The position numbers and the translations under genes are program-made. Source: JANWVO01 sp964458495 (GTDB lineage Bacteria; Acidobacteriota; Terriglobia; Bryobacterales; Bryobacteraceae). From it: 64,000 bases of DNA. The DNA lies in assembly GCA_964458495.1 (NCBI GenBank), contig CAYWJB010000014.1, positions 16,294 to 80,293 of the forward strand. Direction: 5' to 3'. This document shows positions 50,145 to 59,721 of the stretch, one piece after another (position 1 is the first letter of the stretch; each line of letters starts with the position of its first letter). The notes below the pieces were generated by a model that saw only the letters and a list, made by a program, of their open reading frames with translations, was not told the DNA's origin and did not search any database.

Positions 50145-52943
50145 ATGCGCAGTCCGGTCTTTGCCCTGATTCTCGCCGCCGCCCTCGTGCGCGCGCAGGC
50201 GCCCCCGCGCCAGCCGCTCGAGCAGGCGGCCGAGGAGTTCCGCCGGTACACCCGCGAAATGGGCCTGCGCCAGGATAGCCCCCGCCGCGCCTCCCGCGCC
50301 CCCGGCGCCGCCCGCTCCGCCTTCCACGGCCGCCTCTATCACAACCTCCGCAACGATATCCTCGACGCCGTCCCCCACGAGATCCGCCAGCGCGGCGGCA
50401 CCAAGAACCTCCTCCGCCGCAACCAGTTCGGATTCAGCCTGAGCGGCCCTGTCCAGATCCCCCGGCTCTACGACGGCGCCCGCAAGACCTTCTTCTCCCT
50501 GAACTACGAAGGCGTCCGCGAACGCATCTCCCGCAGCTACCTCCGCACCGTCGCCATCGAACCGGAACGCCGCGGCGATTTCAGCCTCACCGTCGATCCC
50601 TCCGGCGCCCCCCTGCCCATCTATGACCCCGCCACCGTTCGCCCCAATCCCCTCTACGATTCCTCCCGCCCCGTCGGTCTCGACAACCTGGAATTCCTCA
50701 AGGATCCCTTCCCCTTCAACCGCATCCCCGCCGCCCGTCACGACCCCGTCGCTGTTGCCGCCCTCAGCCACTACCCTCTGCCCAACGCCGACGCCGGCCC
50801 TTTCTTCCGCAACAACTACTTCGTCGTCTCGCCGGAAACCAACACAGCCGACGGCATGCTCGCCCGCGTCGATCATAGCTTCCTCGAAAAGCACCGTCTC
50901 TCCGTCTCCTGGTCTTTTACCAACGGCCTCGCCGGCCCCGCCCGCTTCATCCCCGGGCCCGCCGATTCCGCCCCCGCCGACAACCAGTTCTCCAACCGCC
51001 GCGGCGCCTTCGAGCACGTCCTCACTCTCTCGCCCCAGACCGTCAACACTGCATCCTTCGAGGCCCAAACCAATATCTCGGAAAATGTTTCCGACACCTC
51101 CGGCTGGCCGCAAACCCTCGGCCTGCGCGGCGTCCCGTCCGGCGCCTTCCCATTGTTCGACCTCGCCAATTACCTCGACATGGGCCGCACCACGCCCCTG
51201 TCCCGCACTGCACGAAATACCTTCACCTTCACCGAAGCCTTCTCCCACAAGCGCGGACGCCACAGCCTCCGCATCGTCAGCCAGTTCTCCCGGCTCCAGG
51301 TCAACACCTTTATCCCCGCCATGCCCTCCGGCGCCTACTTCTTCTCCTGGCGCTACACGAGCCTTCCCGGCATCGTCAACACCGGCCTCGCCTTCGCCTC
51401 CTTCCTGCTCGGCGGCCCCTCCAGCGCCGACATCGCTCTCGTTCCCTCTCCCTCTTATTTCCGCAACTGGTCCTGGACCAACGCCATCCAGGACGTCTGG
51501 GAGATCCGCCCCAATCTCACCCTCTCCTTCGGCCTGAGCTTCCTCGCCTCCGCGCCCCGCACGGAACGTTACAACCGCCAAAGCATCGTCGACCTTCGCC
51601 TCCCCAACCCGGAAAACGGACGCCCCGGCGCGCTCGTCTTCGCCGGCCGCGACGGCCTCGGCCGCGCCTTCCAGACCGTCGCCGTCAAGCCCCAGCCCAA
51701 CTTCTCTCTTGCCTGGAACCCTCGCGGAAACCGCCAGTCCGCTTTGCGCTTCTCCTACGGCATGAGCTATCAGGGATACCCGGTCTACAACGGCCAGTGG
51801 GGTACCCGCGGCTTCAACGGCCACCCCTATTTCTACGCCTCCAACGCCTTCCTCCAACCCGCCTTCTTCCTGCGCGATGGCTTGCCCCCGCCCCCCAGAC
51901 CCGTTCCGGATCTCACGCCGGAAGCCGCCAACGACACCGATGCCAATGTCCTCGACTCCAGCGGCCGCCTCCCCCGCTACCAGTCCGCTGGCTTGAGCTA
52001 TGAACGCCAGGTCCGCAGCGGCATCGTCCTCACCGCCGCCGCCGGCGTCTCCTGGGGGCGCGACACTTTCATCAACAACTCCTCCACACGCCTCAACGCC
52101 GTTCACCCGGACCTCCTCGACCTCCGCGAGCAGCTCAACGATCTCGCCTTCAACCGCTCCCTCCGTCCCTTCCCCCAGTTCTACGAAATCGACGTCTTCT
52201 CCCAGTGGCCCGGCGGCCGCTACCGCCGCGAGGCGCTCTCTCTCCGCGCTGAAAAACGCACCGGCCAGGGCCTCTCGCTCAACGCCGGATACGAATACTC
52301 CCGCCAGTTCGACGACTACTCCGGCCCCTACGGCCGCCAGGACCTCTTCAACTACAAGAACGAGTGGGCCCTCACCGCCTGGAACAACCCCCACCGCCTC
52401 TCGTTCTCCTGCATGTACGAACTCCCCCTCGGCGCCGGCAAGCCATTCCTCAATTACCCCGGCTGGCGCGGCTATCTCGCCGGCAACTGGTCCATCTCCG
52501 CCATCTCCACCGTCGCCTCAGGCGAGCCCCTCGCCCTCCGCGCCCAGTTCAACAACACCGGCGGCGTCCTGCAAACCGTGCGCGTCAACCCGGTCCCCGG
52601 CGTCAACCCGCGCGTCGAAAAACCCTCCCCCGAACTCTGGTTCAACCCCGAGGCATTCTCCCATCCGCCCGACTTCCAGATGGGCGCCGGCCCCCGCACC
52701 CATCCCTTCCTCCGCGGTCCGATCTCCCAGAACCACGACCTCTCCGTCGCCAAGCGCTTCCCCATCGACCAGGAACGCTCCCTCGAATTCACCGCCTCCG
52801 GTTTCAACTGGCTGAACCACGCCAATTGGACCGATCCCGACGTCGTCATCGGCCCGGCCTCCGCTCCCAACGCCAACGCCGGCCGCATCATCGGCTCCCG
52901 CGGCAGCCGTGTCGTCCAGCTTGGACTCAGGTTCAGCTTTTGA
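50145..52943 (+). CDS. Oar-like TonB-dependent barrel lacking plug domain
   Basis: This 932-residue outer-membrane barrel has a signal peptide (about 1-18, ALVRAQA). It starts in a segment corresponding to the barrel entrance of Oar/CarboxypepD-regulatory TonB receptors (FGFSLSGPVQIPRLYDGARKT). Barrel strands fill the rest, and it ends in aromatic SRVVQLGLRFSF, as outer-membrane barrels do. The usual N-terminal regulatory domain and plug are absent; family members often have 1000-1200 residues. It may be a barrel-only variant. It shares a TGATG junction with the next gene. Confidence 0.83.
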   Translation: MRSPVFALILAAALVRAQAPPRQPLEQAAEEFRRYTREMGLRQDSPRRASRAPGAARSAFHGRLYHNLRNDILDAVPHEIRQRGGTKNLLRRNQFGFSLSGPVQIPRLYDGARKTFFSLNYEGVRERISRSYLRTVAIEPERRGDFSLTVDPSGAPLPIYDPATVRPNPLYDSSRPVGLDNLEFLKDPFPFNRIPAARHDPVAVAALSHYPLPNADAGPFFRNNYFVVSPETNTADGMLARVDHSFLEKHRLSVSWSFTNGLAGPARFIPGPADSAPADNQFSNRRGAFEHVLTLSPQTVNTASFEAQTNISENVSDTSGWPQTLGLRGVPSGAFPLFDLANYLDMGRTTPLSRTARNTFTFTEAFSHKRGRHSLRIVSQFSRLQVNTFIPAMPSGAYFFSWRYTSLPGIVNTGLAFASFLLGGPSSADIALVPSPSYFRNWSWTNAIQDVWEIRPNLTLSFGLSFLASAPRTERYNRQSIVDLRLPNPENGRPGALVFAGRDGLGRAFQTVAVKPQPNFSLAWNPRGNRQSALRFSYGMSYQGYPVYNGQWGTRGFNGHPYFYASNAFLQPAFFLRDGLPPPPRPVPDLTPEAANDTDANVLDSSGRLPRYQSAGLSYERQVRSGIVLTAAAGVSWGRDTFINNSSTRLNAVHPDLLDLREQLNDLAFNRSLRPFPQFYEIDVFSQWPGGRYRREALSLRAEKRTGQGLSLNAGYEYSRQFDDYSGPYGRQDLFNYKNEWALTAWNNPHRLSFSCMYELPLGAGKPFLNYPGWRGYLAGNWSISAISTVASGEPLALRAQFNNTGGVLQTVRVNPVPGVNPRVEKPSPELWFNPEAFSHPPDFQMGAGPRTHPFLRGPISQNHDLSVAKRFPIDQERSLEFTASGFNWLNHANWTDPDVVIGPASAPNANAGRIIGSRGSRVVQLGLRFSF

Positions 52944-53866
52944 TGACCCGCCGCCTCCAGCTCCTCCTGCTCGCCTCCGCCGCCGCGGCGGCCCCCAAGC
53001 CCCCCGCCTCGCCGCAAGGCAAACGAAAGCGCGTCCCTGCCTGGCTCGCCTCCGGCTCCGTCGATCAGCTCCAGGCCTCCGTCGACGGCCGCCAAGCCCC
53101 CATCGAGCGCGTCCTCGGCCCGCAGGATGACCTCGTCCTCCTCCTCGTCCTCGACCTCGCCGGCGACATCACCCGCATCGACGCCGCCCGCCAGGCCGCC
53201 GCCGCCGCCATCGAACAGCTCCCTGCCAACGCCTGGGTCGGCGTCCTGTCCGCCCAGGACGGCCTCCACGCTCTTGCCGATCCCGCCCCGGACCGCGCCG
53301 CCGCCATCGCCGCCATCCAGTCCGCTCCCACGACCGGCCGCGCCGGCTTCCTCGAAACCGTCGACCCCGCCGCACGCCTCGCCTCCGCCCTCGTCCACAA
53401 AGCGCGCGTCCGCGCCGCCGTGCTCTTCCTCACCGACTCCGAAATCGGCAACTACCGCGAAGACTTCACCAACCCAGTCATCAACTACAGCGACACCCGC
53501 GACCTTTCGCGCCGCTTCCCGGACGCCCTGGTCCGCGAGAAATCCGCCCGCCTCGCCTCCGCCCTCGCCCCCAGCGACGCCCCCGTCTTCGCGGTCCACC
53601 TCGCCTTCCTCCGCGACCGCCTCAACGAGGCCTATCAGACCGGCCTCCAGCAAATCGTCGAATCCACCGGCGGGCAGGCGTGGTTCAGCCGCAACCTGGC
53701 CGAAATCCCGGACACCGTCGCCGCCGCCTTCGGCCGCATACTCTCGATGTACTCCATCGACCTGCGCCTGCCCGCGGGAGTCCCCAAGAACGCCACCCTC
53801 CAGTTCTCCGGCGCGGAACTCCAGTACCGCGGTCGCATTGTCGCCCAAGCCTGGCAGCGCGATTGA
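52943..53866 (+). CDS. Secreted VWFA-like protein, degenerate MIDAS
   Basis: This 307-residue protein has a signal peptide (about 1-17) and a fold like the VWFA proteins at 15761-17657. The metal site is altered: the DxSGS motif reads DLAGD near residue 75, although FLTDSE remains. It would probably not hold metal in the usual way. TGATG coupling to the Oar-like barrel suggests that they act together at the outer membrane. Its partner is unknown. Confidence 0.72.
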   Translation: MTRRLQLLLLASAAAAAPKPPASPQGKRKRVPAWLASGSVDQLQASVDGRQAPIERVLGPQDDLVLLLVLDLAGDITRIDAARQAAAAAIEQLPANAWVGVLSAQDGLHALADPAPDRAAAIAAIQSAPTTGRAGFLETVDPAARLASALVHKARVRAAVLFLTDSEIGNYREDFTNPVINYSDTRDLSRRFPDALVREKSARLASALAPSDAPVFAVHLAFLRDRLNEAYQTGLQQIVESTGGQAWFSRNLAEIPDTVAAAFGRILSMYSIDLRLPAGVPKNATLQFSGAELQYRGRIVAQAWQRD

Positions 53867-53904
53867 TCCCTCCCGCTCCGGCAGACCCCGCCGCCGATTT
53901 CGGG

Positions 53905-53910
53905 TACGAT
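53905..53910 (+). promoter_or_regulatory. -10-like hexamer TACGAT, coiled-coil gene
   Basis: TACGAT ends seven bases before ATG 53918. Transcription should begin at or one base before the start codon, so the mRNA would be leaderless. This is among the clearest cases in the window. Confidence 0.5.
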
Positions 53911-53917
53911 TGAGCGT

Positions 53918-54748
53918 ATGCGGAACCCCGCCCTGGCCACGCTGTCCGTGCTGCTGGGGCTTTCGCTCGCCGCCGGCGCCTGGCTGCTCCACACGCGCCT
54001 CCAGGTGCGCGCCTCCTTGCAGCAGGAAATCGACCGCGCCCGCGCCGAAGCCCAAAAGGAGCGCGAGCGCGCCGACGCCCTCCTGCTCGAAAACGACACC
54101 CTCCGCAAACAGCTCGCCGAAAAAGGCATCCCCGCTCCCCTGCCCGCCGCCTCCTCTCGCAGCGCCGATGACGCCCGCCGCCTCGCCGCCATCCGCGAAC
54201 TCGCCGCCGCCCAGTCCCGCCTCTCCGAAGCCCAGTCCGCCCTCGTCGAAGCACGCAACCGGGCCGCCGAACTCGAAGCCTCCCTCGAGCGCGTCACTGC
54301 CGAAAACAGACGCCTCGCCGCCGCCGAAGCGGCCCTCCAGGAGGATCTCGATCACACCCGCCGCATCGTCCAGGCCATGGAAGCCGAGATCAAGGCCAAG
54401 AATGAACGCCTCGCCCAGATCGAATCCTCTCTCCGCAAGACCCGCGAGGAACTCCAGGCCCTCAGCCTGAAGTCAGGCGCTATCGGTCCCATGATCGCCG
54501 AGCTCGCCGAACTCAACCGCCGCCGCGAGAACACCATTAACTCCCTCCAGCGCCGCTACCGCGACATCGCCGATCAGCTCCGCGCCCTCGCCGTCCGCCT
54601 CGACACCCAGCGCGACAACCCCGCCGCCGCCATCGGCGACCTCTCCCGCATTCAAACCGCCGTCCTCGCCGCCGAAGACGACCTCCGCCAGCTCAACACT
54701 CTCAACTCCCAAAGCCAGCAGCTCATGCAGAAAATCGCCGCCCGGTGA
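53918..54748 (+). CDS. Membrane-anchored coiled-coil protein, unknown
   Basis: This 276-residue protein has an N-terminal hydrophobic anchor (about 5-25, LATLSVLLGLSLAAGAWLL) and then a nearly unbroken coiled coil (about 30-240) rich in Glu, Arg and Ala. It has no recognised family. The coils break around a Pro-rich turn near residue 75. It may be a scaffold or tether at the inner membrane. It ends 32 bases before the nuclease gene. Confidence 0.78.
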   Translation: MRNPALATLSVLLGLSLAAGAWLLHTRLQVRASLQQEIDRARAEAQKERERADALLLENDTLRKQLAEKGIPAPLPAASSRSADDARRLAAIRELAAAQSRLSEAQSALVEARNRAAELEASLERVTAENRRLAAAEAALQEDLDHTRRIVQAMEAEIKAKNERLAQIESSLRKTREELQALSLKSGAIGPMIAELAELNRRRENTINSLQRRYRDIADQLRALAVRLDTQRDNPAAAIGDLSRIQTAVLAAEDDLRQLNTLNSQSQQLMQKIAAR

Positions 54749-54768
54749 ATTCGCGCCGGGAGGCGTTG

Positions 54769-54774
54769 TACTCT
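54769..54774 (+). promoter_or_regulatory. -10-like hexamer TACTCT before the AddB-like gene
   Basis: TACTCT ends six bases before ATG 54781. This predicts a leaderless mRNA and argues for ATG 54781 over an in-frame GTG at 54745. Confidence 0.5.
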
Positions 54775-54780
54775 GTGCCC

Positions 54781-57405
54781 ATGAGAGTCCTCCTCGGCCC
54801 GCCCGGCTCCGGAAAAACCACTCAGGTCCTCCACGAATTCCTCCTCGCCTCCCGCTCCTCCACCGCCCGCCTCGTGGTCCCCACCGCCACCATGGCCAGC
54901 CACCTCCAGCACCAGCTCGCCCGCGAAGGACAGCCCGTCTCCCCATCCTCCATCACCACCCTTGCCCGCTTCGCCTCCTCGCTCGCTCCCGGCGCCCCCG
55001 CAGCCGATTCCGCCACACTGTCTCTGCTGGTCGAAGAACAACTCCACAATCACCCCACGCTCTTCCCCGCCGCGCAGGGAACGGCAGGCTTGCCTGCCGC
55101 CATCGCCGCCGCCATCGAGGAGCTCGCCAACTCCGGCTGCGGCTCGCTCCAGTGGCTCGCCTTGGCAGAGCAGGACCGCCGCACCTTCGACCCCGCTTTC
55201 GGCAAGCTCTACGAGGACGTCGAACGTGCACTCTCCTCCGCCGGACTGCGCCTCCGCGCCACACTCCTGCTCGACGCCGCCGAGCGCGTCCGCGAACAAG
55301 GCGCGGGCGCGGACCAGGTCTGGCTCGACGGCTTTACGCTTTTTTCCAAAACCGAGCTTGCCCTGCTCGAAGCCATCGCCAGCCGTGCCCGTCTCACTCT
55401 GACGCTGCCCGAATGGGAGGGCGTCGAGGACTTGATCCAGCTGCTCAAGCAACGGGGCGCTCGCGTCGAGCGGCTTCAGACCCGCCGCGCCACCCCGGAA
55501 GTCCTCCGCATCCGGTCCGCCACGCGCGAACGCGAAGTCGAGGAGATCACACTCCGGATCCTCGAAGAACACAGCCGCGGCCGCCCCTGGCGCGAAATGG
55601 GCATCGTCCTGCGCAACGAGTCCGCTTACCTGCCCCTGCTCGAACGCACCCTCTACCGCGCCGGTATCCCTTGCCGCGCCTACTTCGGCGCCCCCTTGCA
55701 AAGCGAGCCTGTCACCTCGCTCTTCCGCCGCTTTACTGCCGCCGTAACGAGCCGGTGGGAAGGCGAAGCCTGCCTCGACCTGCTCCGCCACCCGCTGTGC
55801 CGGTCCAGCCGGGGCATCACCGGCGAGCCCTGGAAGCGGGCCATTGAGGCGCTTCCGTTTCAGGGTCTCGACAAGCTTCGCAAGCTGACCGCAGCGGCTG
55901 ATTCTCTCCTTCCCTTCGCGGACTGGCCGGGGCGGCTTCTCTCCCCCGCCGAATGGGCTCGCGAACTCGCGAGCCTCGCTTCGCTCCTCGAACCCCCGCC
56001 CGCCAATGGCGCCATCCCTTCGCACCGGCTCGGCAGTCTGCGGCTCACAGCCGCCGGTTTTCGCGCCATCCTCGACGCTGCCTCCTCCATCCCACACCTG
56101 TTACCCCCGGATCCCGTCGAGCTCGCAGAGTTCTGGGAGCATGTCGAAGACGCCATCGCCGAGGCGCGCCTCTGGCATGGCGACGCCCGCCGCGACGTTG
56201 TCCACATCCTCGACGTGCAGGAAGCCCGCCAGTGGGAGCTGCCCGTCGTCTTCGTCTGCGGCTTGCTCGAAGGCGAATTCCCGCGCCGCTCCGGTCCGGA
56301 CCCGCTCCTCCCGGAGACCCTCCGCCTCGCTCTCCGCCAGAACGGCTTCCCCCTCCGCACGCGCGCCGAACGCGAGCAGGAAGAGCATTTCCACTTCGAA
56401 ATCGCCCGCACCCGCGCCGCGAAGAGACTCTTTCTCTCCTGGCCATCGGCCAACGAAAAAGGCGACCCCACACTGCCCTCTTTCCTGCTCGACCAGCCCG
56501 GCATGGGCCAGGACTCCTCCATCCCCGCCCGCCGCCTCCGTATCCGACCTCAGTGCGAGCCTCGCCGCGCCCCACGGCCGGCGCTCCAGTCGGATTTCGC
56601 CCTGAACGCACTGCGGTCGATTCACTCAAAGCTGCGCGCCACCGCCATCGAATCCTTCCTCCAGTGCCCCTTCCAGTTCTTCGCCCGCCATACGCTCCGG
56701 CTTCAGCCGCTTCCCGCACGCCCGGCCGAGCGAATCGACCAGCTCTGGCTCGGCACCCTCGCCCACCAGATCCTCGCCGAGTGGCACAAACGCCGCTGCG
56801 ACATCGCAAAACTCGTCGACGAGTTCTGGGACCGCGAGCTTCCCCGCAGCGGGGTCGCTGAAACGCACCAGACCATCCTCGAGCGCGCCATCATGAAACG
56901 CGCCCTCGCTGCCTACGCGGCAGACCCGGGACTCCGGGAGCGCTGGGATCTCCGCCTCGAGGAGAGACTCCAGCTCAACGAAGCCGGCGTCGAAATCCAC
57001 GGCCGCGCCGACCGCGTCGATGTCTCCCCCCAGGGCGATTGCATTGTCTACGACTTCAAGTATTCGGGCGCGCAATCCATCCGCTCGCGCGAGAGCATCT
57101 CCGTCCAGGGCGGCCTGTACGCGGAAGCGCTCGCGCGCAACGAGAATCTGCGCCCGGCGGGCATCTTTTTCATCGCTCTCAAGGACGACGCCGAACGCAC
57201 GGGAGCGCGGGACGCCGCGCAAGCGCAGGAGAAGATCGCCGGGGCGCTCGAAAAGACACGCACCGCCATCGGGCAGATCCACCAGGGCCGCATCGACGTC
57301 GCTCCTGCCCTCGGCGACCTGTGCCAGTGGTGCGAGTTCCTCGACTCCTGCCGCTGGCAGGAACTCGCCCCCGCCCGCGCCGCCGCCGGCGAGGGGGAAG
57401 GCTGA
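54781..57405 (+). CDS. AddB-like helicase-nuclease subunit
   Basis: This 874-residue protein resembles AddB of the AddAB recombination machine. Its start MRVLLGPPGSGKTTQVL carries a Walker A loop at about 5-13. The C-terminal PD-(D/E)XK nuclease (about 625-865) has EIHGRADRVDV and YDFKYSG near 740-762. A four-cysteine cluster (Cys629, Cys848, Cys851, Cys857) matches the AddB iron-sulfur site, C-x2-C-x5-C at its end. No addA lies beside it. It would process DNA ends for recombination with a partner encoded elsewhere. Confidence 0.88.
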   Translation: MRVLLGPPGSGKTTQVLHEFLLASRSSTARLVVPTATMASHLQHQLAREGQPVSPSSITTLARFASSLAPGAPAADSATLSLLVEEQLHNHPTLFPAAQGTAGLPAAIAAAIEELANSGCGSLQWLALAEQDRRTFDPAFGKLYEDVERALSSAGLRLRATLLLDAAERVREQGAGADQVWLDGFTLFSKTELALLEAIASRARLTLTLPEWEGVEDLIQLLKQRGARVERLQTRRATPEVLRIRSATREREVEEITLRILEEHSRGRPWREMGIVLRNESAYLPLLERTLYRAGIPCRAYFGAPLQSEPVTSLFRRFTAAVTSRWEGEACLDLLRHPLCRSSRGITGEPWKRAIEALPFQGLDKLRKLTAAADSLLPFADWPGRLLSPAEWARELASLASLLEPPPANGAIPSHRLGSLRLTAAGFRAILDAASSIPHLLPPDPVELAEFWEHVEDAIAEARLWHGDARRDVVHILDVQEARQWELPVVFVCGLLEGEFPRRSGPDPLLPETLRLALRQNGFPLRTRAEREQEEHFHFEIARTRAAKRLFLSWPSANEKGDPTLPSFLLDQPGMGQDSSIPARRLRIRPQCEPRRAPRPALQSDFALNALRSIHSKLRATAIESFLQCPFQFFARHTLRLQPLPARPAERIDQLWLGTLAHQILAEWHKRRCDIAKLVDEFWDRELPRSGVAETHQTILERAIMKRALAAYAADPGLRERWDLRLEERLQLNEAGVEIHGRADRVDVSPQGDCIVYDFKYSGAQSIRSRESISVQGGLYAEALARNENLRPAGIFFIALKDDAERTGARDAAQAQEKIAGALEKTRTAIGQIHQGRIDVAPALGDLCQWCEFLDSCRWQELAPARAAAGEGEG

Positions 57406-57420
57406 TCCTCAGCCCTCCCC
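57394..57420. terminator. Hairpin between convergent AddB-like and NO-reductase genes
   Basis: The 12-bp stem runs GGGGAAGGCTGA, loop TCC, TCAGCCCTCCCC, with one A-C mismatch. It spans the AddB-like stop codon and lies just before the convergent reductase stop. It could end transcription in both directions, though no T tract follows. Confidence 0.5.
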
Positions 57421-57431
57421 GCCGCGCGCCC

Positions 57432-59639
57432 TCAGCTCTGCTCCGCCGGGCGGATCTTCAGCACGAACCACACCAGCGCCACCGCGCCCAGCGCGAACAG
57501 CGTGTCGCCCGGCGCGCGCATCCACCTGAGCGCCTGCATCAGCGGCGTTTGCAGGAACTCCATGCTCCGCGCATACCAGTAGCTCTGGCTCACGCTCGCC
57601 CACGTTTGCAGCAGCCCCACCGGCAGCAGGCTGAACACCGTCATCGCGAACAACCCGCCGTTCATCGCCCAGAAGGCGAACTTCATCATGCGGTCGTTCC
57701 ACTCCTCCCGCTGCCCCATCGCCCGCAGGCACACCAGCATCAACCCGATGCCCAGCATCCCGTAGACGCCGAACAGCGCCGCATGCCCGTGCACCGGCGT
57801 CGTGTTCAGCCCCTGCATGAAGTACAGCGCGATCGGCGGGTTGATCATGAACCCGAACAGCCCCGCCCCCAGCATGTTCCAGAACGCCACTGCCACGAAG
57901 TAATAGATCGGCCAGCGGTAGCGCCGCGCCCACTCCGTCGCGCGCCCGCGCCGCAGGTCGTCCAGCGCCCCGTAGGCCACCATCGTCAGCGGCACCACCT
58001 CCAGCGCGCTGAACACCGATCCCCAAGCCAGCGCCACCGTAGGCGTGCCCGTGAAGTACAGGTGATGGCAGGTGCCGATGATGCCGCCCGCCAGATAAAT
58101 GGTCGCCGAAAGCAGCGCCGCCTCCGCCGCCAGCTTCGCCCGCACCAGCCCAAGCCGCGCGAAGAAGAACGCGATCACGGCTGTCGCGAACACTTCAAAG
58201 AACCCTTCCACCCACAGGTGCACCACCCACCACCGCCAGTACTCCACCATCGACAGGTGCGAATGCTGCCCCCACATGATTCCCGCCCCGTAGAACAGGC
58301 CGATTGCCCCCGCGCTCATCAGGAAGATCGTCAATAGCGGCTTTTGATCTCCTGCGTTCCGGAACGCCGGCTTCACGCTCCGGATCACCAGGAACAGCCA
58401 GATGAACAGCCCCGCCAGCAGCAGGATCTGCCACATCCTCCCCAGATCCACATACTCGTACCCCTGATGGCCCCAAAGGAACGCCTGTGCGTCCGTCAGC
58501 CGGTTGTGCACACTCAGCCACTCGCCCGCCAGCGATCCCACCACGATCACCAGCAGCGCCGCGAACAGCACGTTCACGCCCAGCTTCTGGTGCTTCGGCT
58601 CGTGCCCGGAGACCAGCGGGCCAATGTACAGCCCCGCCGCCAGCCACGATGTGGCGATCCAGAAGATGCCCAGCTGCACGTGCCAGGTCCGCGTCACGCT
58701 GTAGGGCAGCCACTTCGACAGCGGAATCCCGTAGAAGCCGTCCCCCTCCACCCCGTAGTGCGCCGTCACCACGCCCAGCAGGATCTGCGCCAGGATCAAA
58801 AGTGCCACCACCCAGAAATACTTGAGCGTCGCCCGCTGCGAGGGCGTCGCCGCCAGCGGCAGCAGCGGGTCCGCAGCCGGACGCTCCACCGGCGCCTCCT
58901 TCGGCTGCGACGCGTACCACCACACCATCGCGCAAATTCCGCCCAGCAGCATCAGGATGCTCACACCCGTCCACATCACGCTCTCGCCCGTCGGGCGGTT
59001 GCCCGCCAGCGGCTCATGCGGCCAGTTGTGCGTGTAGCTGATCGTGTCTCCCGGCCGGTTCGTCGACGCCGACCACGCCGTCCACCAGAAAAACGCCGCC
59101 AGCTTCCGCGCCCGCTCCGGGTCTGGCACGGCCCCCTTCGGAATCGCGTACGCCGGCTCGCCTTGGGCAAACAGCTTCTGGTAGTACGCCACGTTGGCCT
59201 CGAACCCGCGCGCTCGCACTTCATCGACGACAATCGTCCGCGTCGCCGGATCGTACGTGTTCGTGCGGAACAGCTTCTCCAGCCGCCCCTGCAAAGCGCC
59301 CTTCTGCTCCGCATCCAGATCAGCGAACTTCTTCCCGTGCTCCTTCTCCGCCCACTCGTTCAACACGAACTCCAGCTCCCGCCGCAGCGAGTCCGCCGTC
59401 CAGTCCGGCGCCACGTAGCTGCCGTGCCCCCACACCGACCCCACCTCCATCCCGCCCATCGTCTGCCAGATGTTCTGCCCCTGCCCCACCTCGCCGTCGC
59501 CGATCACCACCCGCCCCTCCCGCGTCACCACGCGGTCCGGAATCGGGGGCATCTCCTGATAAATCCTCGTCCCGATCCATCCCAGAATCGAGAACGAAAT
59601 CACGATCACCGCTCCAAAGGCGATCCAAAGACGTTTCAC
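57432..59639 (-). CDS. norZ: Quinol-dependent nitric oxide reductase
   Basis: This 735-residue membrane enzyme of the heme-copper oxidase family reduces NO to N2O with electrons from quinol. The N-terminal extension has GVGQGQNIWQTMGG-like sequence (GEVGQGQNIWQTMGG) and a large periplasmic domain. Heme and FeB ligands lie in TWHVQLG, HLWVEGFFEVFA, GTCHHLYFTGTP and TPVHGHAALFGVYG. It has about 14 spans. GTG 59639 is chosen because AAAGGAG lies seven bases upstream; the frame stays open through the repeats and gap, which is not coding. It serves detoxification or truncated denitrification. Confidence 0.95.
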   Translation of the reverse strand: MKRLWIAFGAVIVISFSILGWIGTRIYQEMPPIPDRVVTREGRVVIGDGEVGQGQNIWQTMGGMEVGSVWGHGSYVAPDWTADSLRRELEFVLNEWAEKEHGKKFADLDAEQKGALQGRLEKLFRTNTYDPATRTIVVDEVRARGFEANVAYYQKLFAQGEPAYAIPKGAVPDPERARKLAAFFWWTAWSASTNRPGDTISYTHNWPHEPLAGNRPTGESVMWTGVSILMLLGGICAMVWWYASQPKEAPVERPAADPLLPLAATPSQRATLKYFWVVALLILAQILLGVVTAHYGVEGDGFYGIPLSKWLPYSVTRTWHVQLGIFWIATSWLAAGLYIGPLVSGHEPKHQKLGVNVLFAALLVIVVGSLAGEWLSVHNRLTDAQAFLWGHQGYEYVDLGRMWQILLLAGLFIWLFLVIRSVKPAFRNAGDQKPLLTIFLMSAGAIGLFYGAGIMWGQHSHLSMVEYWRWWVVHLWVEGFFEVFATAVIAFFFARLGLVRAKLAAEAALLSATIYLAGGIIGTCHHLYFTGTPTVALAWGSVFSALEVVPLTMVAYGALDDLRRGRATEWARRYRWPIYYFVAVAFWNMLGAGLFGFMINPPIALYFMQGLNTTPVHGHAALFGVYGMLGIGLMLVCLRAMGQREEWNDRMMKFAFWAMNGGLFAMTVFSLLPVGLLQTWASVSQSYWYARSMEFLQTPLMQALRWMRAPGDTLFALGAVALVWFVLKIRPAEQS

Positions 59640-59721
59640 AGAACTGCTCCTTTCCGAATCACTCTGCAGTTCCAGGTGTACGGCCGTCTCCGTGCCACCC
59701 GCCATGACTCCGGTCACAATC

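Noticed and set aside
59640..59721. FNR/NNR-type operator for the NO reductase
   Set aside because: No TTGAT-N4-ATCAA-like palindrome was found between the GTG and the hairpin array.
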